Source of the DNA: an uncultured Eubacteriales bacterium
GTDB taxonomy: Bacteria > Bacillota_A > Clostridia > Lachnospirales > Lachnospiraceae
Assembly (NCBI GenBank): GCA_902803345.1
Contig: CADCPV010000112.1
Location: 1 to 5,858 of the forward strand
Direction of reading: 5' to 3'
Length of the DNA stretch: 5,858 nt
The translations under genes and the position numbers were made by a program. The notes beneath the pieces were generated by a model. The model ran no database searches. It was not told the origin of the DNA and saw only the letters and a list, made by a program, of their open reading frames with translations. Position 1 is the stretch's first letter. Each line of letters begins with the position of its first letter. This document shows positions 1-5,858 of the stretch, in pieces.

Positions 1-65
1 ATCGCCAGATCCATCACGTTGCCCTTCAGCGCGAATTCCTTGAATTCCTTAAAAAACTTTTTCAT
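1..65 (-). CDS. mscL: Large-conductance mechanosensitive channel MscL, N-terminal fragment
   Basis: MscL forms a homo-oligomeric (usually pentameric) pore in the cytoplasmic membrane that opens under membrane tension and releases solutes during hypo-osmotic shock. Only 21 codons are visible before the window edge. They read MKKFFKEFKEFALKGNVMDLA. This matches the family's amphipathic N-terminal helix, a basic/Phe-rich KEF-x-EF segment, followed by the highly conserved (R/K)GNVxDLA at the entry to the first transmembrane helix. The ATG overlaps the stop codon of the upstream gene (ATGA) and has an AAAGGA ribosome site 8 nt upstream inside that gene, so the start is well supported and translation is probably coupled. 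The two KEF triplets are encoded by a direct 9-bp repeat (33-50), which is ordinary for this helix. The gene is cut by the window, not visibly broken. The identification rests on a short but very characteristic stretch. Confidence 0.9.
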   Translation of the reverse strand, partial: MKKFFKEFKEFALKGNVMDLA

Positions 66-790
66 TTTTCTTTTCCTTTCTCCACAATAATTCCATTTGT
101 TTTTGTTACCGCCCGCTCGATGGCATCGCGCGAGTTTTTCCATGGAGCGTCCCGGTAACGATAATCGAACTTGTCTGTAAACCAGTCGAGATCGTCGGAA
201 AGACGCTGAAGGTTATCTGTATAGAGCTTTGCTGTCAGCGTGACAAAGCTCTGCAGCTCCTGTTCCTTAAGCACTTCCTGCGCCTTTTGTATCAGCATGC
301 CGAAATGTTCCTGACAGAAGCCTTTACATTCTGCATATTTTTCACGGAAGGCACTCTCTTTTTCATAGAGCCGGAGTACCGTGTCGATGTAGCGCGGGAA
401 CATGACGTTAATCCTCTGACAGATATAGCAGGACTGGGTCTTTTCCCTTGCCCAGCGGACAATCTCCGCCTCTTCGGGCTTTTTGAACATCTTTTTCGCC
501 TTCACGGCCTTTGCCGAGAGCTCCAGGGCTTCCTTTTTCTGCCGGTCCAGATGCGTTTTCAGGATCAGCGCCAGTCCGAGGCGGTTTTCCTGTTTCGAAA
601 GCATCAGCATATGCGGCTTGCAGAAGCCGAGACGGTCCGTTTCCATCCGGATGTCGTCTTCCATGTACGAAGGACCCATCATGAAGCTGATGGAATCATC
701 CTCCAATTTCTTGTACATGGAACAGATCGGACACTCCGAATGTTCGTCAAAGGCGTCGTTGACGGGTATGGTATAGAGTTTTTCAGCCAT
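62..790 (-). CDS. DUF6062-like protein with two CxxC...GFCxxH modules
   Basis: Function is unknown. The 242-aa protein resembles the uncharacterised DUF6062 family that I associate with Clostridia; this is from memory of family features, not a search. The sequence shows an internal duplication. Module 1 has C20-P-I-C23 and later G-F-C57-K-P-H60; module 2 has C121-Y-I-C124 and later G-F-C159-Q-E-H162. Spacing between the halves is nearly identical (34 and 35 residues from the second to the third cysteine). Each set of three Cys and one His could bind one zinc or similar metal; this is inference. The stretch between the modules (about 80-118) is rich in Lys, Glu and Ala and probably helical, and the C-terminal third is charged and helical-looking. 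There is no signal peptide or membrane segment, so it is probably cytosolic. The start is supported by AAAGGTG 7 nt upstream. It lies 39 nt after glnS and overlaps mscL by 4 nt. Other possibilities are a metal-dependent regulator or an adaptor; nothing decides between them. Confidence 0.8.
   Translation of the reverse strand: MAEKLYTIPVNDAFDEHSECPICSMYKKLEDDSISFMMGPSYMEDDIRMETDRLGFCKPHMLMLSKQENRLGLALILKTHLDRQKKEALELSAKAVKAKKMFKKPEEAEIVRWAREKTQSCYICQRINVMFPRYIDTVLRLYEKESAFREKYAECKGFCQEHFGMLIQKAQEVLKEQELQSFVTLTAKLYTDNLQRLSDDLDWFTDKFDYRYRDAPWKNSRDAIERAVTKTNGIIVEKGKEK
74..79 (-). promoter_or_regulatory. Ribosome binding site of mscL
   Basis: AAAGGA reads on the minus strand 8 nt upstream of the mscL ATG and lies within the last codons of the DUF6062-like gene. 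It fixes the mscL start at 65. A further GGAG at 80-83 sits too far upstream (14 nt) to be the main site. Confidence 0.75.
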
Positions 791-797
791 AAAGCAG

Positions 798-804
798 CAC
801 CTTT
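798..804 (-). promoter_or_regulatory. Ribosome binding site of the DUF6062-like gene
   Basis: AAAGGTG on the minus strand ends 7 nt before the ATG at 790, which supports that start. Its first four bases also form part of a 5-bp inverted repeat (CTTTC ... GAAAG with a 5-nt loop, 801-815) that could weakly hide the site in the mRNA. Confidence 0.7.
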
Positions 805-829
805 CTCTGTGAAAGTACGGTCAAAGGGG

Positions 830-2563
830 TTACTTTTTCGGTTTGAAGCTGTCCTTCAAAGATACGCTGCGGTTGAAGACCGGATGATCTGCCGAAGAAT
901 CCCGGTTGTCCAGGCAGAAATAGCCGTTCCGCATGAACTGGAAAGTCGGAGCGTTTTTCGATGTCCGGTCCTCTTCTTCGTCAAAGAGTTTCGCAATCCT
1001 TCCCATTTCGGGCTCCACCTTGCAGCCCTGAAGCACGATAAGGCTCTCGGGATTCATGCACTGCAGGAAATCCTTGTCCGGGCCGTCCGGCTGCTCGTCG
1101 AGGAACAGGTTCTCATAGAGCCGTACTTCCGCATCGATCGCAGTCGCCTGATCCACCCAGTGAATCGTCGCGCCTTTGACCTTGCGTCCGTCCGCAGGAT
1201 CGCCGCCTCTCGATTCGGGATCGTACTCACAAAGCACTTCCGTCACATTTCCGTCTGCATCTTTCACACAGCCTGTGCAGGTCACAAGATACGCGCCTTT
1301 CAGACGGACTTCGTTTCCGGGATACAGGCGTTTGTACTTCGGGATCGGCTCTTCGAGGAAGTCTTCCGCTTCAATCCACAGGTTCCGGCTGAAACTGATC
1401 GTATGCGTGCCGGACTCGGGATCGGTCGGGTTGTTCTCCAGTTCGAAGTTCTCGCTCTTCCCCTCCGGATAATTCGTAATCGTGAGTTTAATCGGCCGAA
1501 GAACCGCCATCGTACGCTCGGCGCTCCGGTTCAGGTCGTCCCTCAGGCAGTGCTCGAGCATCGCAAGTTCCACGACACCGTTTGTCTTGCCGACACCGAT
1601 CGTATCGACAAAATCCCGGATCGACTGTGCCGTATAACCGCGGCGGCGAAGGCCGCAGAGCGTCGGCATCCGCGGATCATCCCAGCCGGAAACATAGTTC
1701 TCTTCCACTAATTTCCGTAGTTTCCGCTTGGACATGACCGTATGGTCGATATTGAGCCGTGCAAACTCAATCTGGCGCGGCTTGTGGTACGGAATCGACA
1801 CGTTTTCCACCACCCAGTCATACAGCGGGCGGTGTTCTTCATACTCCAGAGAACACAGGGAATGCGTAATGCCTTCCAGCGCGTCCTGGATTGGATGCGC
1901 GAAATCGTACATCGGGAAAATGCACCACTTCGTGCCCTGACGGTGATGGTTGATATAGCGGATCCGGTAGATCACGGGGTCGCGCATATTGAAATTGCCG
2001 CTTGCAAGGTCAATCTTCGCGCGGAGGGTCATTTTGCCTTCCTCAACCTCCCCGTTTTTCATCTTCTCGAACAGCTCAAGGCTTTCCTCAATCGGACGGT
2101 CACGGTAGGGAGAACGCGCCGGGATGCCGATATCGCCGCGGAATTCGCGGAATTCCTCTGCAGAAAGCTCACAGACATAGGCAAGGCCTTTTCTGATCAG
2201 TTCCTTCGCAAATTCATAGTCCTGCTCGAAATAATCCGAACCGTAGAAATAGCGGTCGCCCCAGTCAAAACCGAGCCAGTGGATATCCTGCTGGATTGCC
2301 TCGACGTACTCAGTGTCTTCCTTCGCGGGATTGGTGTCGTCCATCCGAAGATTGCACAGGCCTCCGAAATGCTCCGCCGTTCCGAAATCGATGCAGAGCG
2401 CCTTGCAGTGTCCGATATGAAGATAGCCGTTCGGTTCCGGCGGAAAACGCGTATGAACGGTCATTCCTTCATACTGTCCGCCCGGGCCGATGTCCTCTTT
2501 GACAAAGTCCCAGATAAAATTACTGCTGCCGGATGCGGCTTCTTCTTTGATCATGTCAGGCAT
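830..2563 (-). CDS. glnS: Glutamine--tRNA ligase (GlnRS)
   Basis: This class I aminoacyl-tRNA synthetase attaches glutamine to tRNA-Gln in the cytosol using ATP. The Rossmann-fold catalytic core has the HIGH motif at residues 49-52 (preceded by PPEPNGYL), MDDTNP at 74-79, the PMYDFAHPIQDALEGITHS block at about 217-235, and a KMSKS-type loop VMSKR at 276-280. The WDDPRMPTLCGLRRRG segment follows at about 294-309. The C-terminal half forms the two anticodon-binding beta-barrels, ending in FNRSVSLKDSF (563-573), the usual GlnRS terminus. The acidic MDDTNP and the PMYDFAHPIQD block mark it as a GlnRS rather than a GluRS. Length is 577 aa against about 554 for the E. coli enzyme. The first ATG is chosen because AGAGGA lies 8 nt upstream; the ATG at codon 4 would be too far away. 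It follows mutL by 13 nt. Many Bacillota make Gln-tRNA indirectly through GatCAB, so a direct GlnRS is informative; family history suggests ancient lateral spread. Confidence 0.97.
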   Translation of the reverse strand: MPDMIKEEAASGSSNFIWDFVKEDIGPGGQYEGMTVHTRFPPEPNGYLHIGHCKALCIDFGTAEHFGGLCNLRMDDTNPAKEDTEYVEAIQQDIHWLGFDWGDRYFYGSDYFEQDYEFAKELIRKGLAYVCELSAEEFREFRGDIGIPARSPYRDRPIEESLELFEKMKNGEVEEGKMTLRAKIDLASGNFNMRDPVIYRIRYINHHRQGTKWCIFPMYDFAHPIQDALEGITHSLCSLEYEEHRPLYDWVVENVSIPYHKPRQIEFARLNIDHTVMSKRKLRKLVEENYVSGWDDPRMPTLCGLRRRGYTAQSIRDFVDTIGVGKTNGVVELAMLEHCLRDDLNRSAERTMAVLRPIKLTITNYPEGKSENFELENNPTDPESGTHTISFSRNLWIEAEDFLEEPIPKYKRLYPGNEVRLKGAYLVTCTGCVKDADGNVTEVLCEYDPESRGGDPADGRKVKGATIHWVDQATAIDAEVRLYENLFLDEQPDGPDKDFLQCMNPESLIVLQGCKVEPEMGRIAKLFDEEEDRTSKNAPTFQFMRNGYFCLDNRDSSADHPVFNRSVSLKDSFKPKK

Positions 2564-2571
2564 AAAAGCTT

Positions 2572-2577
2572 TCCTCT
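2572..2577 (-). promoter_or_regulatory. Ribosome binding site of glnS, overlapping the mutL stop
   Basis: AGAGGA on the minus strand lies 8 nt upstream of the glnS ATG. Its first A is the last base of the mutL TGA stop (2577-2579). A ribosome finishing mutL therefore clears or covers the glnS initiation site, which suggests translational coupling and one transcript. Confidence 0.8.
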
Positions 2578-4433
2578 CATACGATTCGTTTAAATTTTCT
2601 GTCCAGTTCCGCGCGGCTCATCGAAATCAGCGTCGGACGCCCGTGCGGACAGGCATAGGGATTATCTAAAGTCAACAGTTCCCGAAGCAGTGCGTCTGCT
2701 TCCTGGAAACTCAGGAGATTCTCGCCCTTGACGGCGGCTTTGCAGGACATCGATGCAAGTTTTTCGAGAACCATTTCCGGTTTTTTTGTGCTGCCGAACT
2801 CTTCCTCCATCCCGCCGAGCATTTCCATAAACAGCGCCTTCAGGTCGAGACCGTAGAGATCGTAAGGAACGGCTGAAATCGCGTATTCTCTTCCGCCGAA
2901 AGCGGACACTTCATATCCGAGCTCGGAAAAAGCATCCATATAACGGTTCAGCAGTATTTCCTCCCGGGCGCTCAGGCTCACGGTGATCGGCGGCGAGACG
3001 GTCTGGGACGGATGCTTTCTCTCGGACAGCTCCTTCATTTTCCGTTCATACAGCACTTTTTCATGCGCCGCATGCTGGTCCATGATATAGAGCTTGTCCT
3101 CCAGTTCCAGAAGCCAGTAAGTCTCGAAAACCTGCCCGATCAGGCGGTGTTTCTGATAGCCTTCTTCGGAAATCAGCTTCACCGCTTCCAGCGTCTGCTG
3201 AACCGGTTTCAGCTTCTCCTCGCGGACCTTTGCGCTGACATTTTCGTAACCCGGAATATCGGAATACAGGTTCTCTTCTGGCTTTTCCCGCCTCTCTCTT
3301 AATAATATACCCGAATCCCCGTTTCTGTCAAACGAAACACGCGTTTTTTCGCTCCGAAGACGCTCGAAAGGCTCCGGCGCGGCGATCGGAAGCGGTGGTT
3401 TCTTTTCCGGCTTCTTCTCGCCGATTTCCGTCTCCCGGATGAGGTCCTTATGTTCGAGTCCCGCGCGCACTGCAGATAGTACCGCCTCATAGAGCGCCGG
3501 TTCATTCCGGAATCGAAGCTCCATCTTCTGCGGGTGCACATTCACATCAAATGAAGCCGCCGGCAGATCGATGTACAGAACGGTCAGCGGATAACGGTGC
3601 AGCATCATGAAAGGCCGAAAGGCCTCCTCAATCGCTTTCTGGATAATCTTATCCTTTACAAAGCGGTGATTGACAAAATAGTTCTCGAAACTGCGGTTCC
3701 CCTTTGCGATGACAGGCTTTCCGATATAGCCGGAAACACGGATTTCTTCATATTCTGCGTCAATCTCCTGCAGTTCTGCGGCCGTCTCCCTCCCGTAAAT
3801 CGAATAGATCAGGTCTTTCACCTTTCCGTTCCCGGAGGTCGCGAGCCGGGTCTGGCCGTTTGAAATCAGGCGGAAGCTGATGTCCGGCCGGGACAGCGCC
3901 ATTTTCTCCAAAAGATCCGCAATATAGCTTCCTTCCGTGATCGGCGTTTTCAGAAACTTCCTTCTTGCAGGCGTATTATAGAAAATATCCTTTACGAGGA
4001 AGGTTGAGCCGTCCGGCGCACCGATATCTCCAAATTCCTTTTCCTCCCCGCCGTTGATCACATAAGAGCTTCCGACCGGGTCCTTTTTCTGCTTGGAGAT
4101 CAGTTCGAGCCTTGTTACAGCCGCAATTGAGCTTAAGGCTTCTCCCCGGAATCCGAGACTGTGAATGTCTGAAAGATCTTCCGCGTTCTCAATCTTACTG
4201 GTCGAATGACGCAGGAATGCCGCAGGAATCTCTTCTTTCGGGATGCCGCAGCCGTTGTCCGTGACACGAACAAGATCCAGGCCCCCGTTTTTGATTTCGA
4301 CGGTCACGGCTGTCGCGCCGGCGTCGATCGCGTTTTCCACCAGCTCCTTTACAACAGAACTCGGACGCTCAATCACCTCGCCCGCGGCGATCTGGTCAAT
4401 TGTCAGTTTGTCCAGCACATGAATGGCGGGCAT
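2577..4433 (-). CDS. mutL: DNA mismatch repair protein MutL (endonuclease type)
   Basis: MutL is recruited by mismatch-bound MutS and, in bacteria without MutH, nicks the new strand to start excision. The N-terminal GHKL ATPase is intact: ELVENAIDAGA at 30-40 (catalytic E30, Mg-binding N34 by alignment with E. coli E29/N33), DNGCGI at 59-64, STSK at 77-80 and GFRGEAL at 94-100. The second N-terminal domain runs to about 330 and includes DVNVHPQK at 296-303. A charged, proline-containing linker of low complexity spans about 335-425. The C-terminal endonuclease domain has DQHAAHE at 452-458 with E463 (DQHA-x2-E-x4-E), SCKAAVKG at 563-570 and CPHGRP at 595-600, so the metal site is complete. QTVSPP at 477-482 sits where the beta-clamp motif is expected but is degenerate. 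At 618 aa the length is typical. The ATG start has AAGGAG 7 nt upstream and lies 18 nt after mutS. Confidence 0.98.
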   Translation of the reverse strand: MPAIHVLDKLTIDQIAAGEVIERPSSVVKELVENAIDAGATAVTVEIKNGGLDLVRVTDNGCGIPKEEIPAAFLRHSTSKIENAEDLSDIHSLGFRGEALSSIAAVTRLELISKQKKDPVGSSYVINGGEEKEFGDIGAPDGSTFLVKDIFYNTPARRKFLKTPITEGSYIADLLEKMALSRPDISFRLISNGQTRLATSGNGKVKDLIYSIYGRETAAELQEIDAEYEEIRVSGYIGKPVIAKGNRSFENYFVNHRFVKDKIIQKAIEEAFRPFMMLHRYPLTVLYIDLPAASFDVNVHPQKMELRFRNEPALYEAVLSAVRAGLEHKDLIRETEIGEKKPEKKPPLPIAAPEPFERLRSEKTRVSFDRNGDSGILLRERREKPEENLYSDIPGYENVSAKVREEKLKPVQQTLEAVKLISEEGYQKHRLIGQVFETYWLLELEDKLYIMDQHAAHEKVLYERKMKELSERKHPSQTVSPPITVSLSAREEILLNRYMDAFSELGYEVSAFGGREYAISAVPYDLYGLDLKALFMEMLGGMEEEFGSTKKPEMVLEKLASMSCKAAVKGENLLSFQEADALLRELLTLDNPYACPHGRPTLISMSRAELDRKFKRIV

Positions 4434-4440
4434 TCGAAAA

Positions 4441-4446
4441 CTCCTT
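4441..4446 (-). promoter_or_regulatory. Ribosome binding site of mutL
   Basis: AAGGAG on the minus strand, a near-perfect Shine-Dalgarno sequence, ends 7 nt before the mutL ATG at 4433. It fills most of the 18-nt gap after the mutS stop codon, leaving no room for a separate promoter or terminator. Confidence 0.85.
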
Positions 4447-4451
4447 CAAAA

Positions 4452-5858
4452 TCAGATCCGGTTGTTCAGCTTCGACTGAATCCGGAACAGGGTATTGATC
4501 GCGTCAAGCGGCGTCATCATTGAGAGATTCATCTCCCGGATTTCCGTCAGCACATCCTCATCTTTTACAGTTTCAAAGAGACTCATCTGGTTTGCATCCA
4601 CATCGTCCTGCCGCGGGACGCGCTTACGGGTCTGCATGCCGACTGCGGCATAAGATGCGATCTCCCGCGCGCGCTGCGCAATATCCGTATCAATCAGTTC
4701 ATCGACCAATTCATCCGCCCGGGACAGCACCGCCCGCGGAACACCCGCAAGCCGCGCCACCTGGATACCGTAGGACTTATCCGCGCCGCCTGGGACGATT
4801 TTCCTGAGGAAAATAATATTGTCGCCCTGTTCCCGCACGGAAATGCAGTAGTTGTTTACGCCCGGAATCGCGCCCTGAAGTTCGGTCAGTTCGTGATAAT
4901 GTGTCGCAAACAGGGTTTTTGCACCGATGATCTTGGGGTCGGCAATGTATTCAACAACGGCCCAGGCAATCGCAAGTCCGTCGAAAGTCGAGGTGCCGCG
5001 CCCGATCTCGTCCAGGATGATCAGGCTCTTTTTTGTCGCATTCCGAAGGATATTCGCGACCTCCGTCATCTCAACCATGAAGGTGGACTGACCGCTCGCA
5101 AGATCATCGGAAGCGCCGACCCGCGTGAAAATACGGTCGGAAATACAGATATCCGCCTCATCCGCCGGTACAAAGGAACCGGTCTGGGCCATCAGCGCAA
5201 GAAGCGCCGTCTGCCGCATATAGGTGGATTTTCCGGCCATATTGGGGCCGGTGATAATCGCAATCCGGTTCTCCTGCGTATCAAGAAGCGTGTCGTTCGG
5301 AACGAACTGCTCCGACTGGATAATGCGCTCGATAACCGGGTGCCTCCCGCCCTTGATATTGATCCGGCCTTTTTCATTGATCTTCGGCCGCACATAGCGG
5401 TTCCGATCCGCAACATAAGCAAAAGAAGCCAGCGCGTCAAGCGCCGAAAGTGCCGCGGCAGTCTTCTGCACCCGGTCCACTTCACCTGCGATCGTATCCC
5501 GAACGGTCGTGAAAAGTTCATATTCGAGCGCGGTCAGCTTGTCTTCCGCCCCGAGAATCATGTCCTCCAATTCCTTCAGGCGCGGCGTGATATAACGCTC
5601 CGAGCCGGTCAGGGTCTGTTTCCGTACATAGTAGTCCGGCACGAGATCGCGAAAAGAATTCGTCACCTCCAAATAGTAACCGAACACCTTATTGAAACGA
5701 ATCCGAAGATTCTTGATGCCGGTCTTTTCGCGCTCCTCCGCTTCCACCTCCGCAATCCAGCTCTTGCCCTCTGTCCGGGCTTTCCGGTAGCGGTCCACAT
5801 CGTCATTGAAACCGTCACGGATGATCCCGCCCTCGTGAACGAGGATCGGCGGATCCTC
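4452..5858 (-). CDS. mutS: DNA mismatch repair protein MutS, C-terminal part
   Basis: MutS binds base mismatches and small loops as a sliding clamp and recruits MutL. The reading frame is open to the right edge, so about the first 400 residues (mismatch-recognition and connector domains) lie outside; 468 residues are visible. A GTG at 5798 is an internal valine codon, not a start, because homologous core-domain sequence continues before it (VHEGGIIRDGFNDDVD). Visible parts, numbered in the fragment: lever/clamp region about 1-150 with NKVFGYYLEV; Walker A GPNMAGKST at 204-212; FTRVGASDDLASGQSTF at 244-260; Walker B with D283-E284 followed by IGRGTSTFDGLA; ATHYHELTEL at 318-327; beta-clamp motif QMSLF at 424-428; and a C-terminal helical tail containing TPLDAINTL. 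DEIGRGTSTFDG and HYHELTEL mark MutS1, not MutS2, and there is no Smr domain. It is the first visible gene of the cluster. Confidence 0.98.
   Translation of the reverse strand, partial: EDPPILVHEGGIIRDGFNDDVDRYRKARTEGKSWIAEVEAEEREKTGIKNLRIRFNKVFGYYLEVTNSFRDLVPDYYVRKQTLTGSERYITPRLKELEDMILGAEDKLTALEYELFTTVRDTIAGEVDRVQKTAAALSALDALASFAYVADRNRYVRPKINEKGRINIKGGRHPVIERIIQSEQFVPNDTLLDTQENRIAIITGPNMAGKSTYMRQTALLALMAQTGSFVPADEADICISDRIFTRVGASDDLASGQSTFMVEMTEVANILRNATKKSLIILDEIGRGTSTFDGLAIAWAVVEYIADPKIIGAKTLFATHYHELTELQGAIPGVNNYCISVREQGDNIIFLRKIVPGGADKSYGIQVARLAGVPRAVLSRADELVDELIDTDIAQRAREIASYAAVGMQTRKRVPRQDDVDANQMSLFETVKDEDVLTEIREMNLSMMTPLDAINTLFRIQSKLNNRI

Noticed and set aside
33..50. Direct 9-bp repeat (GAATTCCTT twice) at the start of mscL.
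   Set aside because: It encodes the KEF-KEF of the amphipathic N-terminal helix, a pattern shared by MscL proteins in general.
791..829. Possible promoter or terminator in the largest gap, between glnS and the DUF6062-like gene.
   Set aside because: No -35/-10 pair fits in 39 nt, and the only inverted repeat has 5 bp and no T-run after it, so neither a promoter nor an intrinsic terminator is supported.
287..1711. A 474-codon open frame on the plus strand, antisense to glnS and the DUF6062-like gene, and a similar 283-codon frame at 1742-2593.
   Set aside because: Both lie in the frame whose codons are exact reverse complements of the sense codons, so a stop needs a TTA, CTA or TCA codon in the real gene, and these are rare here. 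The first frame ends precisely at the TTA codon for Leu285 of glnS. The 39-nt gap after glnS is a multiple of three and keeps the frame open. The translations are rich in His, Arg and Phe and show no domain.
2138..2155. Tandem 9-bp repeat (GCGGAATTC twice) inside glnS.
   Set aside because: It encodes a repeated Glu-Phe-Arg in a charged helix and maintains frame. It looks like ordinary coding sequence rather than a mobile or regulatory repeat.
3299..3541. An 80-codon open frame on the minus strand within mutL, in a different frame.
   Set aside because: It overlaps the well-supported mutL linker, is very rich in Arg and Ser, and has no recognisable motif. The mutL frame is continuous through it, so no frameshift is implied.
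5192..5521. A 109-codon minus-strand frame within mutS.
   Set aside because: It is an off-frame shadow over conserved mutS ATPase sequence, Arg/Ser-rich and without motifs.
5796..5798. GTG as a possible start of a shortened MutS-like protein.
   Set aside because: The same frame continues to the window edge and the upstream residues match the MutS core domain, so this is an internal valine codon of a gene truncated only by the window.

Overview
The window is one dense block of five genes, all read on the minus strand with no gap above about 40 nt. In transcription order they are mutS (C-terminal 468 residues; the 5' end is cut by the right edge), mutL (complete, 618 aa), glnS (complete, 577 aa), a DUF6062-like cysteine-rich protein (complete, 242 aa) and mscL (first 21 codons only, cut by the left edge). 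No RNA gene, mobile element, CRISPR array, promoter or terminator was recognised. The promoter presumably lies upstream of mutS beyond position 5858, and any terminator lies downstream of mscL before position 1.

The likely host is a Bacillota member of class Clostridia, most plausibly Lachnospiraceae-like. The reasons are strong purine-rich Shine-Dalgarno sites before every start that can be seen, the endonuclease type of MutL with the full metal-binding motif set, the alanine variant of the MutS Walker A loop, and a DUF6062-type protein, which I associate with this group. GC content looks moderate, roughly half. The assignment is an inference from gene content, not a phylogeny.

Layout: mutS 4452-5858, 18 nt gap, mutL 2577-4433, 13 nt gap, glnS 830-2563, 39 nt gap, DUF6062-like 62-790, 4-nt ATGA overlap, mscL 1-65. 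Spacing and ribosome-site placement suggest a single transcript, with close coupling at mutL/glnS (the ribosome site begins inside the mutL stop codon) and at DUF6062/mscL (overlapping stop and start).

MutS and MutL are functional partners: MutS finds mismatches and MutL nicks the new strand, as expected in organisms without MutH. GlnRS charges tRNA-Gln and MscL is an emergency osmotic valve; neither has an obvious biochemical link to mismatch repair. The least understood gene is the DUF6062-like protein, which carries two copies of a CxxC...GFCxxH module suggestive of two metal sites.

Overall this is a conserved housekeeping region. I see no evidence of a new defence, mobile or biosynthetic system. 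The points worth a second look are modest: the duplicated cysteine/histidine module, its coupling to mscL, and glnS sitting directly behind mutSL.
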